Assembly (NCBI RefSeq): GCF_003030465.1
Contig: NZ_CP028339.1
Location: 3,108,041 to 3,172,040, forward strand
From: Thauera aromatica K172
GTDB taxonomy: Bacteria > Pseudomonadota > Gammaproteobacteria > Burkholderiales > Rhodocyclaceae
Reading direction: 5' to 3'
DNA: 64,000 nucleotides
Shown here: one piece after another, positions 42,953 through 52,917 of the stretch
How the letters are laid out: every line of letters begins with the position of its first letter
Numbering within the stretch: position 1 is the stretch's first letter
The notes under the pieces: model-generated
Seen by the model: the letters and a program-made list of their open reading frames with translations, nothing else
What the model was told of the DNA's origin: nothing
Databases searched by the model: none
Translations under genes and position numbers: made by a program

Positions 42953-45574
42953 ATGACCCGCCCGGATGATCGGAAGCAAGACAGCTTCGAGCTCTCCGAC
43001 GAGGAGCTGAAAAAAATCGTCGCCGAAGCCGATACCGGCGGACGCCGGCCCACCGGCCTCACCGCCCGCCTGCTGATGCTGACGGCGCTGGCGTGGTCGC
43101 TGTTCCAGCTCTGGATCGCATCGCCGCTGCCGTTCTCGCTCGGCGTCTTCGTGTTCAACGACACCGAGGCCCGCGCCATCCACCTCGCCTTCGCAGTGTT
43201 CCTGGCCTTCGCCGCCTATCCCGCGCTGAAGCGCTCGCCGCGCGACTACGTTCCACTCCAGGACTGGGCCCTGGCTGCGGCCGGCGCCTTCTGCGCCGCC
43301 TACCTGTTCCTGTTCTACGCCGAGCTGGCGACCCGGCCCGGTCTGCCGACCGACGCCGACATGGCCGCGGCCGTCGTCGGCCTGCTCCTGCTGCTCGAAG
43401 CCGCACGGCGTGCCCTCGGCCTGCCGATGGTGATCCTGGCGGTGGTCTTCCTGATCTACATCTTCTTCGGCCCCTACATGCCGGAGGTCATTTCCCACCG
43501 CGGCGCCTCGCTGTCCAAGGGCATGAGCCACATGTGGCTCACCACCGAAGGCGTGTTCGGCGTGGCCCTGGGGGTGTCGACCAGCTTCATCTTCCTCTTC
43601 GTGTTGTTCGGCGCCCTGCTGGAGACGGCCGGCGCGGGAAACTATTTCATCAAGTCTGCGATCTCGCTCCTCGGCCACCTGCGCGGCGGCCCGGCCAAAG
43701 CGGCCGTGGTGGCCTCGGCCAGCACCGGCCTGATTTCCGGCTCGTCGATCGCCAACGTGGTCACCACCGGGACCTTCACCATCCCATTGATGAAACGCGT
43801 CGGCTATGCCCCGAAAAAAGCAGCGGCCGTGGAAGCAGCAGCGTCGGTCGATGGCCAGATCATGCCCCCGGTGATGGGGGCAGCGGCCTTCCTCATGGTC
43901 GAATACGTCGGCATTCCCTACACCGAAGTCATCAAGCACGCGTTCCTGCCCGCGCTCATCTCGTATATCGCGTTGTTTTACATCGTGCACCTCGAAGCGC
44001 TGAAGGCCGACATCCGCGGTCTGCCCCGACGCACGATCAAACCGGCCGGACAGCGCCTGCTGTCCTTCGGATTCACGGTCTGCGGACTGGTCATCCTCGC
44101 CGGCGCCATTCATTACAGCCTGGGCTGGATCAAGACGGTCACCGGCGACGCGTCATCACTCGTGATTGCCCTCCTGATGTTCGCCACCTACATCGGCCTG
44201 CTGTGGTACGCCGCCCGACTCCCCGAACTCCACATGGACGACCCCGACACCCCCCTGACCGAGTTGCCCGAAACAGGCCCTGTGCTGAAGACCGGGCTGT
44301 ATTACCTGCTGCCGGTCATCGCCCTGATCTGGAACCTGATGGTCGAAGAGCTCTCTCCAGCCCTATCCGCATTCTGGGCGACCATGTTCATGATCTTCAT
44401 CCTGATCACGCAGCGTCCAATCAAGGCGTTCTTCCGCGGCACGGGGGATCTGGCCGTCGCCACCCGCGCAGGTTTCGACGATCTCCTCAGCGGGCTGGTG
44501 ACCGGCGCGCGCAACATGATCGGCATCGGCATCGCCACGGCAGCAGCCGGCATCATCGTCGGCACGGTGACGCTGACCGGCATCGGCCTGGTCCTGACCG
44601 AGTTCGTGGAAACGGTGTCAGGCGGCAACCTGATGCTGATGCTGGTCCTGGTAGCGGTGATCTGCCTGATCCTCGGCATGGGGCTGCCGACGACGGCGAA
44701 CTACATCGTCGTCTCCACACTGATGGCGCCGGTGGTCGTGGAAGTGGGGGCACAAAGCGGCCTGCTCGTGCCCCTGATCGCGGTACATCTGTTCGTGTTC
44801 TACTTCGGTTTGATGGCCGACGTCACGCCGCCCGTCGGACTGGCCTCTTATGCGGCGGCCGGAATCGCACGCTGCGACCCCATCGCGGCCGGCGTCCAGG
44901 CCTTCTTCTACTCGATGCGCACTGCCGTCCTGCCGTTCATGTTCATCTTCAACACCCAGTTGCTGCTGATCGGCGTCGGCAACCTCTTCCAGCTCGCGCT
45001 GACGATCGTCACCGCGGCGGTGGCGAACATGATGTTCGCCGCCGCCACCCAGGGCTTCTTCATCGCCCGCAGCCGCATCCACGAAAGCGCATTGCTGCTG
45101 CTGGTGACCTTCACCCTGTTCCGCCCCGGCTTCTGGATGGACATGCTCTACCCTCCTTACGAGGAAATTCCGCCCACCGAGCTGAGCCGCCTGGTCGAGG
45201 AAGCGCCGCGCAACGCCAGCCTGAGGGTGTGGGTGGAAGGGCTGAGCCTGGAAGGCGACGACGTATCCAAGGGCGTTCTGCTGCCGCTCGGAGACAAGGC
45301 CGACAGCGCCAGCGCCCGCCTCGCGCGAATGGGGCTGACGGTGATGACGCTCGGCGACGAAGTCCAGGTCGCGGCCGTGCGCTTCGGCAGCCAGGCCGAA
45401 AAGCTGGGACTCGAACAGGGCTTCGCGGTCACCGCGATCGAGCTGCCTTCGGACGAACGCCCGGCCAAGGAGTGGATGTTCATCCCCGCCTTCGCCTTGC
45501 TTGCGCTGGTGTGGGCGATGCAGAAACCACGGGCTCGCCGCAAGCAGCCGGTGGCACCGCCGCCCGCCGTCTGA
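42953..45574 (+). CDS. Fused TRAP transporter permease (4TM/12TM) with DUF3394 tail
   Basis: An 873-residue membrane protein. After a soluble head (1-40) come the small DctQ-like helices, then the large DctM-like domain with GLISGSSIANVVTTGTF, MGLPTTANYIVVSTLMAPV and DVTPPVGLASYAAAGI. The last 170 residues form a DUF3394-type domain (FRPGFWMDMLYPPYEEIPPT onwards) with PDZ-like GSQAEKLGLEQGFAVTAI and a final membrane helix. It drives sodium- or proton-coupled uptake with the TAXI binding protein just upstream. Fused Q/M permeases are the rule for TAXI systems. Confidence 0.92.
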   Translation: MTRPDDRKQDSFELSDEELKKIVAEADTGGRRPTGLTARLLMLTALAWSLFQLWIASPLPFSLGVFVFNDTEARAIHLAFAVFLAFAAYPALKRSPRDYVPLQDWALAAAGAFCAAYLFLFYAELATRPGLPTDADMAAAVVGLLLLLEAARRALGLPMVILAVVFLIYIFFGPYMPEVISHRGASLSKGMSHMWLTTEGVFGVALGVSTSFIFLFVLFGALLETAGAGNYFIKSAISLLGHLRGGPAKAAVVASASTGLISGSSIANVVTTGTFTIPLMKRVGYAPKKAAAVEAAASVDGQIMPPVMGAAAFLMVEYVGIPYTEVIKHAFLPALISYIALFYIVHLEALKADIRGLPRRTIKPAGQRLLSFGFTVCGLVILAGAIHYSLGWIKTVTGDASSLVIALLMFATYIGLLWYAARLPELHMDDPDTPLTELPETGPVLKTGLYYLLPVIALIWNLMVEELSPALSAFWATMFMIFILITQRPIKAFFRGTGDLAVATRAGFDDLLSGLVTGARNMIGIGIATAAAGIIVGTVTLTGIGLVLTEFVETVSGGNLMLMLVLVAVICLILGMGLPTTANYIVVSTLMAPVVVEVGAQSGLLVPLIAVHLFVFYFGLMADVTPPVGLASYAAAGIARCDPIAAGVQAFFYSMRTAVLPFMFIFNTQLLLIGVGNLFQLALTIVTAAVANMMFAAATQGFFIARSRIHESALLLLVTFTLFRPGFWMDMLYPPYEEIPPTELSRLVEEAPRNASLRVWVEGLSLEGDDVSKGVLLPLGDKADSASARLARMGLTVMTLGDEVQVAAVRFGSQAEKLGLEQGFAVTAIELPSDERPAKEWMFIPAFALLALVWAMQKPRARRKQPVAPPPAV

Positions 45575-45594
45575 ACCGGGACGGCACGGCGCGG

Positions 45595-45623
45595 AAAAAA
45601 GCCGCCCTTGCCGGTGCGGCGGT
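45595..45623 (-). terminator. Intrinsic terminator, minus strand
   Basis: Read on the minus strand, CCGCC and GGCGG arms enclose a roughly 11-nt loop and are followed by TTTTTT (45600-45595). It lies about 80 nt downstream of the dsbA stop and may also limit read-through from the TRAP operon. Confidence 0.55.
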
Positions 45624-45703
45624 TTCAAGCAGGCTCGGGCGCTTACGGCCGCGGTGTTCCGGCCGCCGGTGCGGCGCGAACCGCGGGTTTCAGCTGTTTC
45701 GGC

Positions 45704-46336
45704 TTATTTTGCGCCGCGCTCGGCGCGCACCCGGGCGATCAGCTCGTCGGTGACTTTGAGGGTGCTTTCGTGGCTGCCGGTCAGCGATGCGGAGGTGACG
45801 TACTTGCCGTCGACAACGATCGTCGGCACACCCTGGATCTTCATCGCCCGCGCGAGCTGGTCGGCGCGCTGCACCATCGAGCCGACACCGAAGGATTTGT
45901 AGGTTTCGATGAACTTCGCCGGATCGGCGACCTTGCCCTCGACCCATTCGCGCACCTGCTCCTCGGTAAACAGCGGGCGCTTGTCGTCCTGCACCGCACC
46001 GAAGATGCCGCCATGCAAGGCGTCGAGCGCCCCCGACACTTCGGCGGCGTAATACAGGCGGGCGAGCCCGCTCAGCTGGGCATTGTTCCAGATCGCCGGA
46101 ACCGGGCGGAAAGCGACGTCAGCCGGCAGCTTCTTTTTCCAGACGGCGACCAGGGGGTCGAAGTCGCGGCAATGCGGGCAGCCGTAATGGAAGAACTCGA
46201 TGACCTCGATCCTCGACGGATCGTCGCTCTTTTGCGGCGGGTTCAATACCGTAAACGCATCCTTCGCCCAGGTTACCGAGGCGGACGGCAGGGTCAGGGC
46301 CAGCGCGGCCAGTTTGAGGGCATCACGGCGGTTCAT
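45704..46336 (-). CDS. dsbA: Thiol:disulfide interchange protein DsbA
   Basis: A 210-residue periplasmic thioredoxin-fold oxidase. The signal peptide is residues 1-24 and begins MNRRDALKL, which looks like a twin-arginine signal. The active site is Cys53-Pro-His-Cys56 (FFHYGCPHCRDF), with the cis-Pro loop GVPTIVVDGKYV. It introduces disulfides into exported proteins. GGAG precedes the start. It follows the SPOR gene by 78 nt, and argS-SPOR-dsbA probably form one unit. Confidence 0.92.
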   Translation of the reverse strand: MNRRDALKLAALALTLPSASVTWAKDAFTVLNPPQKSDDPSRIEVIEFFHYGCPHCRDFDPLVAVWKKKLPADVAFRPVPAIWNNAQLSGLARLYYAAEVSGALDALHGGIFGAVQDDKRPLFTEEQVREWVEGKVADPAKFIETYKSFGVGSMVQRADQLARAMKIQGVPTIVVDGKYVTSASLTGSHESTLKVTDELIARVRAERGAK

Positions 46337-46414
46337 GTAGGGCTCCGTTGGGAATAGGCTGGAAGGGCTAGATCAGATGCGCGCCGAGGCGAAGCGTTCC
46401 CCGCACGGACCGGC

Positions 46415-47020
46415 TCAGGGCGTGCCGCGGCTGACCGAAGCGGTGAACCCGGCCTCGGCCAGGCGCGCGCGCATCGGGTTCATGTCCTCGGGACGGGCGA
46501 ACGGGCCGACCCGCACCCGGTGCACGACCCGGCCATCGGCCAGCTGCGTGCGCTGGGCAGTGGCCTGGATGCCCGACAGCGCCAGACGCGCCTTGAGGTT
46601 GTCGGCCTCGCTCGGGTTCTCGAAGGCGCCGACCTGCAGGTACAGGCGCTCGACCGGCTGCGGCACCGCCTCCACCACCGGCGCGACCGGAGCCCCGGCC
46701 TTGGCCGGAGGCTGGGCGCCCGGAGTCGGCTGCGGCACGTTCTCGCCCTGGGGCAGGATGCGGTAGAACTCGAAGTCCTGCTTCACCACCGGCTGATCGC
46801 CCGGCTTGCCCGGCAGATCCGCCGGCCCCTGGACCGGAGCCTGCACACGCGGCACCGCCGGCGCGGGCTGGAAGGGGTTGGAGCGGGTGAAGTACCACGC
46901 GGCGCCGGCCGCGATCAGGGCGCCGAACACCAGCCCGATGAAGATCCCGATCAGGGTGCTGCCCGCACTGCCCGACGGCTTGCGGGCGGGCCTGCGGACC
47001 GGTTTGCGCTCTCGACTCAC
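46415..47020 (-). CDS. SPOR-domain membrane protein (FtsN-like)
   Basis: A 201-residue protein: basic cytoplasmic head, one membrane helix (residues 22-43, STLIGIFIGLVFGALIAAGA), a Pro/Ala-rich periplasmic linker and a C-terminal SPOR domain (LYLQVGAFENPSEADNLKAR to VGPFARPEDM). SPOR domains bind denuded peptidoglycan at the septum. The start is GTG 47020 with GGAGGT 5 nt before it. It lies between argS and dsbA. Confidence 0.85.
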   Translation of the reverse strand: MSRERKPVRRPARKPSGSAGSTLIGIFIGLVFGALIAAGAAWYFTRSNPFQPAPAVPRVQAPVQGPADLPGKPGDQPVVKQDFEFYRILPQGENVPQPTPGAQPPAKAGAPVAPVVEAVPQPVERLYLQVGAFENPSEADNLKARLALSGIQATAQRTQLADGRVVHRVRVGPFARPEDMNPMRARLAEAGFTASVSRGTP

Positions 47021-47036
47021 GGTCGACCTCCGTCGC

Positions 47037-48800
47037 TCACATCGCCTCCGGCGCCGACACGCCGAGCAGCATCAAGCCCGTCGCCAGCACCCGGCGCACC
47101 GCGGCGGCAAGGGCGAGGCGGGCGCACTTGAGCGCCTCGTCCTCGACCAGCATGCGTTCGGCGTTGTACCAGCCATGGAAGTCGGCAGCGAGATCTTTCA
47201 GGTAGAAGGCGATCTGGTGCGGCGCGTAGTCGGCGGCGGCGTTCTGCACCAGTTCGGGGAAGCTCGCCAGGCGGGCGCACAGCGCCAGCTCGCGCTCGTG
47301 CTGCAGCAGGCCGAGGTCGGCGGCGGCGAGTCCGGCCACTTCACCGCCCCACTGGGCAAGCACCGAGCACACCCGGGCATGGGCGTACTGCACGTAGTAC
47401 ACCGGGTTCTCGTTGCTCTGGCTCTTGGCCAGATCGAGGTCGAAATCAAGATGCTGGTCGGACTTGCGCAGGACGTAGAAGAAACGGCAGGCGTCGTTGC
47501 CGACTTCGCGGCGCAGCTCGCGCAGGGTAACGAACTCGCCCGAGCGCGTCGACATCGAAGTCTTCTGCCCGTTGCGGTAGAGCACGGCGAACTGCACCAG
47601 CGCCACTTCGAGTTTTTCCGGCGCCAGGCCGAGCGCGGCGATCGCCCCCTTCACCCGCGGGATATAGCCGTGGTGGTCGGCGCCCCAGATGTCGATGATG
47701 CGGTCGAAGCCGCGCTCGTACTTGTTGAGGTGGTAGGCGATGTCGGAGGCGAAGTAGGTGTAGAGGCCGTTCTCGCGCTGCACGACGCGGTCCTTCTCGT
47801 CGCCGAAGGCCGTCGACCGGAACCACTTCGCCCCGTCCTGCAGGTAGAGGTGGCCGGCCTTCTCGAGCTGGGTCACGGCGCGCTCGACCAGCCCGGTGTC
47901 GAACAGGCTCTGCTCCGAGAACCACTTGTCGAAGCGCACGCCGAATTCCTGCAGGTCGTCGCGACCGTCGCCGAGCTGCTCGTTGAGGGCGAAGCCGTGC
48001 ACGAAGGGATAGTCCTCGCCGAGCAGGCGCTTGGCGTTGGCGATCAGGGCGTCGAGATGCTCCTCGCGCTGTGCCTTGGCCTCTTCGTCCCTGCGCTCGG
48101 CCGCCGGCAAGCCCGGCGTGCCGGCGAGCACCTGTTCGCGCGTGACCCGGGCGAAGCGGTCCTGGTGCGCGTCGCGCATTCCGCGCCCCATGTCGATGAC
48201 GTAGTCACCCTGGTAGGCGTTGGGCGGGAAGGGAATCTCGACGCCGAAAAAGGCGAGGTAGCGCAGCCAGGTCGACAACGCCAGGATGTCCATCTGGCGG
48301 CCGGCATCGTTCACGTAGTACTCGCGCGTGACCTCATGGCCGGCGAAGGCGAGCACATCGGCGAGCGACGCGCCGTAGGCCGCGCCGCGGCCGTGGCCGA
48401 CGTGCAGCGGGCCGGTCGGGTTGGCGGAGACGAACTCGACCTGCACCTTCACGTTCTTGCTCGCGCCGCGGCCGAAATCAGCGCCCTTGGCCAGCACCTC
48501 CCGGATCACCGCCGTCTTGGCGTCGGCCGCGAGAGTGAAGTTGATGAAGCCGGCACCGGCCACGTCCACCTTCGCCACCAGCTTCGAGGCCGGCAGCTCC
48601 GCCAGCAGCAGCGCGGCGAGTTCGCGCGGGCTGCGCTTGAGCGGCTTGGCCAGTTGCAGCGCGAGGTTGGCGGCGAAATCGCCATGGCCCGCCTGTTTCG
48701 GGCGCTCCAGCAGGATGCTGATATCGGCGTGGTCGGGGGCGACGCTTCTGAGCGCGGTACGCAACAGGTCGGCGAGATGGACTTTCGGATCGGCGCTCAT
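47037..48800 (-). CDS. argS: Arginyl-tRNA synthetase
   Basis: A 587-residue class I synthetase: N-terminal additional domain (1-110), SANPTGPLHVGHGRGAAYG with the HIGH-type HVGH, and the KMSK-equivalent QKTSMSTRSGE. The end, LMLLGVSAPEAM, is the usual anticodon-domain terminus. It charges tRNA-Arg. ATG 48800 was chosen; an ATG 12 nt upstream is also in frame, and neither has a strong ribosome site. It is divergent from ubiB. Confidence 0.95.
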   Translation of the reverse strand: MSADPKVHLADLLRTALRSVAPDHADISILLERPKQAGHGDFAANLALQLAKPLKRSPRELAALLLAELPASKLVAKVDVAGAGFINFTLAADAKTAVIREVLAKGADFGRGASKNVKVQVEFVSANPTGPLHVGHGRGAAYGASLADVLAFAGHEVTREYYVNDAGRQMDILALSTWLRYLAFFGVEIPFPPNAYQGDYVIDMGRGMRDAHQDRFARVTREQVLAGTPGLPAAERRDEEAKAQREEHLDALIANAKRLLGEDYPFVHGFALNEQLGDGRDDLQEFGVRFDKWFSEQSLFDTGLVERAVTQLEKAGHLYLQDGAKWFRSTAFGDEKDRVVQRENGLYTYFASDIAYHLNKYERGFDRIIDIWGADHHGYIPRVKGAIAALGLAPEKLEVALVQFAVLYRNGQKTSMSTRSGEFVTLRELRREVGNDACRFFYVLRKSDQHLDFDLDLAKSQSNENPVYYVQYAHARVCSVLAQWGGEVAGLAAADLGLLQHERELALCARLASFPELVQNAAADYAPHQIAFYLKDLAADFHGWYNAERMLVEDEALKCARLALAAAVRRVLATGLMLLGVSAPEAM

Positions 48801-48934
48801 GGCACTCGGCATGGAATCTAAACCGGCGATTATAACGGATCGCCCGCCCCCGCCGCGGCGCAAAGGCGGTCGCGACCTTTCCTCGCGTCCGCCTTCCGGC
48901 TAAAGTCCGCCCTTTCCCCGTCCGGCATCGCACC

Positions 48935-50464
48935 GTGCGCCTCTTCCGCCTCGCCAAGATCGTTTCCGTCAGTCTGCGTTTCGGCCTCGACCGCATGGTG
49001 CTCGATGCCGACGCCAGCGGCCGGCTGGCGCGCATCTGGCACCTGGTCTATTTCTGGCGCGGCTTTTCCGAGCCGCGCGCGGTGCGCCTGCGCCGCGCGC
49101 TGGAGTCGCTCGGGCCGATCTTCGTCAAGTTCGGCCAGATGCTGTCGACCCGGCGCGACCTGCTGCCGACCGACCTCGCCGACGAACTGGCGCTGCTCCA
49201 GGACCGGGTGCCGCCTTTCCCCACCGAACAGGCGCTCGCCGTACTCGAAGGCTTCTACGGCAAGCCGATCGACACCGTCTTCGACGACTTCGAGCGCACG
49301 CCGGTGGCTTCGGCCTCGGTCGCCCAGGTGCACTTTGCCCGCCTGCCCGACGGCACCGAAGTCGCGGTGAAAGTGCTGCGCCCGGGCATCGAGCGCGTCA
49401 TCGAGCACGACCTCGCCCTGCTCGACGCCGCCGCCCTGCTGCTGGAGAAGATCTGGCCCGAAGGGCGGCGGTTGAAGCCGCGCGAAGTGGTCGCCGAATT
49501 CAGCAAGTACCTGCACGACGAACTCGACCTGATGCGCGAGGCCGCCAACTGCTCGCAGCTGCGGCGCAACTTCAAGGACTCGTCGCTGCTGATCGTGCCC
49601 GAAGTGTATTGGGACTGGTGCGGGCGCAAGGTCATGGTGATGGAGCGCATGCACGGCGTACCGATCTCGCAGACCCCGGCCCTGCTCGCCCAGGGCACCG
49701 ACCTCACCGCGCTGTCGCGCGCCGGGGTCGAGATCTTCTTCACCCAGGTGTTCCGCGACGGCTTCTTCCACGCCGACATGCATCCGGGCAATATTTTCGT
49801 GCATCAGGACGGGCGTTACATCGCACTCGACTTCGGCATCATGGGCACGCTCAACGAGGTGGACAAAAGCTACCTCGCGCAGAACTTCCTCGCCTTCTTC
49901 CAGCGCGACTACCGCCGCGTCGCGCTCGCCCACATCGAGGCCGGCTGGGTGCCGGCGAAGACCCGCGTCGACGAGTTCGAGGCCGCGATCCGCACCGTGT
50001 GCGAGCCGATCTTCGACAAGCCGCTGAAGGACATCTCCTTCGGCAAGACCCTGCTGCGCCTGTTCCAGACCGCGCGCCGCTTCGAGATGGAAGTGCAGCC
50101 GCAGCTCGTGCTGCTGCAGAAGACCCTGCTCAACATCGAGGGCCTGGGCCGCCAGCTCGACCCCGAGCTCGACCTGTGGAAGACGGCGAAGCCCTTCCTC
50201 GAGCGCTGGATGGACGAGCAGATCGGCTGGCGCGCACTGGTGCACGGCGTCAAGGAGGAAGCCCCGGCCTGGGCCGGCACCCTGCCGCAGTTGCCGCGCC
50301 TGGTGCATCAGGCCCTGAGCGACGCCCCCCGGCAGCAGGCCGCCCAGCAGCAACGCCTCGACCAGCTCGCCGCCGGCCAGCGTCAGCAGGGCTGGCTGCT
50401 CGCCCTCGTCGGCGCCGCCGCCGCCGCCGTGCTCGCCCTCGAACTCTATCGCCTGTTCGGCTGA
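48935..50464 (+). CDS. ubiB: UbiB atypical kinase/ATPase for ubiquinone synthesis
   Basis: A 509-residue ABC1/ADCK-family protein: [20 protein letters not shown] with the KxGQ motif, ASVAQVHFA in place of a normal glycine-rich loop, [22 protein letters not shown] and [11 protein letters not shown]-terminal membrane helix ([20 protein letters not shown]) anchors it. It assists the membrane steps of ubiquinone synthesis. GTG start without a clear ribosome site, fixed by the family N-terminus. It is not next to ubiE/ubiJ, but ubiUVT lie 4 kb downstream. Confidence 0.9.
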   Translation: MRLFRLAKIVSVSLRFGLDRMVLDADASGRLARIWHLVYFWRGFSEPRAVRLRRALESLGPIFVKFGQMLSTRRDLLPTDLADELALLQDRVPPFPTEQALAVLEGFYGKPIDTVFDDFERTPVASASVAQVHFARLPDGTEVAVKVLRPGIERVIEHDLALLDAAALLLEKIWPEGRRLKPREVVAEFSKYLHDELDLMREAANCSQLRRNFKDSSLLIVPEVYWDWCGRKVMVMERMHGVPISQTPALLAQGTDLTALSRAGVEIFFTQVFRDGFFHADMHPGNIFVHQDGRYIALDFGIMGTLNEVDKSYLAQNFLAFFQRDYRRVALAHIEAGWVPAKTRVDEFEAAIRTVCEPIFDKPLKDISFGKTLLRLFQTARRFEMEVQPQLVLLQKTLLNIEGLGRQLDPELDLWKTAKPFLERWMDEQIGWRALVHGVKEEAPAWAGTLPQLPRLVHQALSDAPRQQAAQQQRLDQLAAGQRQQGWLLALVGAAAAAVLALELYRLFG

Positions 50465-50577
50465 CCCCCGCGGCTGAACCCGGCCCGCGGCGGCTGAACG
50501 ATTCCTGCCCGCTTCAATCCAATCGACTAAAGCTTCGGCCATCCCCGACGACACCCGTATCAAATGGGAGGTGTGCG

Positions 50578-52743
50578 ATGACGACAGCCCGGAACGACCC
50601 CGCCGAACTACGCTCCCCGCATTCAGCCGTAGCGATCCTCGGCGCCGCCTCGGCGCTCGGCGCGCCACATGCCGGCCCTGCGAGCGGGCCGGAAGCGCTG
50701 CGCCACGCCACCGTGGCCCAGCGCCTCGATGCGCTCGGGATCGCCGCCGAATGGCTCGAGCCCCTGCATCCACAGCCGCCGTCCTCGCCAGCGACCGACA
50801 TGAACGCCCGGATCGAGGCCTGCGCCGAGTTCGCGCGCCGCCTCGCCGACCGCCTCGCCGCCTTGCCCACCGGCCGTTTCCCGCTCGTGCTCGGCGGCGA
50901 CCATGCGATCGCCACCGGCACCTGGCGCGGACTCGGGCGGCGCGGCGGGCGCGCCCCCGGACTGATCTGGATCGACGCCCACCTCGACAGCCACACCGAA
51001 CACAGCACCCATTCGGGCAACATCCACGGCATGCCGCTGGCCGCCCTGCTCGGCACCGGCCACCCCGCCCTCACCGCGATCCCCGGACCGGCGCTCGACC
51101 CGGCGCGCACCTGCATCATCGGCGCGCGCGCCTGGGAGCCGGAAGAGCAGGCCCTGCTCGCGGGCCTGGGCGTGCGCGTGTTCGAGATGAGCGAGATCGA
51201 GCGCCGCGGCCTCACCGCGGTGTTCGCCGAAGCGATGGCGATCGCGCGCGCCGACCCCGAAGCCGGCTTCGGACTCAGCCTCGATCTCGACGCGCTCGAT
51301 CCGCAGGCCTTCCCCGCGGTGACCTGCCCGGAGGCCGGCGGCCTCGACCCGCGCGCCCTCGCCGAAGTGTTGATGCGCCTGCGCACCTGCCCCGACCTGG
51401 TCGGGCTGGAAATCGTCGAATACCGCCCCGACCTCGATCCCGGGCGACACGGCGCGCAGTGGGTCGCGGAATTCGCCGCGGCCGCCCTCGGCCCCGACGG
51501 CGCCAGCCTGCAGGCGAGGGAAAGCCGCTACGGCGCGGCCAACTACGCCCCGCTGCCGGCAGTGTTCCAGCGCGGTGAGGGCGTCTGGCTGTGGGACGTC
51601 GACGGTCGGCGCTACCTCGACATGATGAGCGCCTATTCGGCGGTGAGCTTCGGCCACAGCCACCCGCGCCTGGTGGGCGCGCTCGTCACCCAGGCGCAGC
51701 GCCTGGCGCTGACCTCGCGCGCTTTTTTCAGCGACCGACTGCCGGTCTTTCTCGAGCGCCTGTGCACCACCTTCGGCTTCGAGCGCGCGCTACCGGTCAA
51801 TACCGGACTGGAAGCGGTCGAGACCGCGCTCAAGGCGGCGCGCAAATGGGGCCACGAAGTCAAGGGCATCGCTCCCGAGCGCGCGCGGATCATCGCCTGC
51901 GAGGGCAACTTCCACGGGCGCTCGATCGCGATCGTCGGCCTCTCTTCCAACGCCCGCTACCGTGCCGGCTTCGGCCCCTTCCCTCCCGGGCTCGAGCGCG
52001 TGCCCTTCGGCGATGCCGACGCCCTCGAAGCCGCGATCACGCCCGAAACCGCGGCATTCCTGGTCGAGCCGATCCAGGGCGAAGGCGGCATCATCGTCCC
52101 GCCTCCGGGCTACCTGTCGCGCTGCGCGGAGATCTGCCGCCGCCATCATGTGCTGCTGATCGCCGACGAAGTGCAGACCGGGCTCGGCCGCACCGGCCGC
52201 CTGCTCGCCTGCGAGCATGAAGGCGTGCGCCCGGACGGCCTGATCCTGGGCAAGGCGCTCGGCGGCGGCCTGCTGCCGGTTTCCGCCTTCCTCGCCGATC
52301 GCGCGGTGATGGACGTGTTCCGCCCCGGCGACCACGGCTCCACCTTCGGCGGCAACCCGCTGGCCGCCGCGGTCGGCACCGAAGTCCTGGCCCTGCTCGC
52401 CGAGACCCGCCCCTGGGAGCGTGCCGAGCGCCTCGGGGCGAAGCTGGTCGCACAACTGCGCCAGGCGAAGCTTCCCGGGGTACGCGAGATCCGTGGCCGC
52501 GGCCTGCTTGTCGGCGTCGCCCTCGATCCGGCATTTGCCGAGGCCGGCGAAGTCGCTGAACGCCTGCTCAGCGCCGGCATCGCCACCCGCGACACCAATG
52601 GCAACGTGGTCCGCCTCGCCCCGCCCCTGGTGATCGATGAGGACGTACTCGACGCCGCCGCACAGACCATCATCACCGTCCTGCGCACCTACCCCGGCCC
52701 GCGTGCCAGCACACCGCACCCGCACCCCGCCTTCATCCAGTAA
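50578..52743 (+). CDS. Arginase-ornithine aminotransferase fusion protein
   Basis: A 721-residue two-domain enzyme. Residues 1 to about 305 are an arginase: VLGGDHAIATGT, the metal motif WIDAHLDSH and LDLDALDP. From about residue 312 (RYGAANYAPLPAVFQRGEGV) it is a complete ornithine aminotransferase: NTGLEAVETALKAARKWG, ADEVQTGLGRTG, and the PLP lysine near residue 559 in LGKALGGG. There is no stop between. Together they turn L-arginine into urea and ornithine and then glutamate semialdehyde with 2-oxoglutarate. GGGAGG precedes ATG 50578. Both domains keep their key residues, so both should be active. It stands as a single gene. Confidence 0.92.
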   Translation: MTTARNDPAELRSPHSAVAILGAASALGAPHAGPASGPEALRHATVAQRLDALGIAAEWLEPLHPQPPSSPATDMNARIEACAEFARRLADRLAALPTGRFPLVLGGDHAIATGTWRGLGRRGGRAPGLIWIDAHLDSHTEHSTHSGNIHGMPLAALLGTGHPALTAIPGPALDPARTCIIGARAWEPEEQALLAGLGVRVFEMSEIERRGLTAVFAEAMAIARADPEAGFGLSLDLDALDPQAFPAVTCPEAGGLDPRALAEVLMRLRTCPDLVGLEIVEYRPDLDPGRHGAQWVAEFAAAALGPDGASLQARESRYGAANYAPLPAVFQRGEGVWLWDVDGRRYLDMMSAYSAVSFGHSHPRLVGALVTQAQRLALTSRAFFSDRLPVFLERLCTTFGFERALPVNTGLEAVETALKAARKWGHEVKGIAPERARIIACEGNFHGRSIAIVGLSSNARYRAGFGPFPPGLERVPFGDADALEAAITPETAAFLVEPIQGEGGIIVPPPGYLSRCAEICRRHHVLLIADEVQTGLGRTGRLLACEHEGVRPDGLILGKALGGGLLPVSAFLADRAVMDVFRPGDHGSTFGGNPLAAAVGTEVLALLAETRPWERAERLGAKLVAQLRQAKLPGVREIRGRGLLVGVALDPAFAEAGEVAERLLSAGIATRDTNGNVVRLAPPLVIDEDVLDAAAQTIITVLRTYPGPRASTPHPHPAFIQ

Positions 52744-52917
52744 ACCTCGCCCCGGCCGCCGCGGACCGGCGGCCCCGCCACCCCGGTAGCACCGCGCCCG
52801 GGGCGGCGCTGCGTCGACGCCCCCCGAAAGGCATTCTGTTGCTAAACTCGCGCGCACTTTTCCCGCTCGACACTCCTGCCTCCCCGCGCAGATGCACCAC
52901 CACGAAGGGCTCCCACC

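Noticed and set aside
42953-45574. TRAP permease serving the orphan DctP protein
   Set aside because: The fused permease belongs to the TAXI type and has a matching TAXI binding protein 107 nt upstream.
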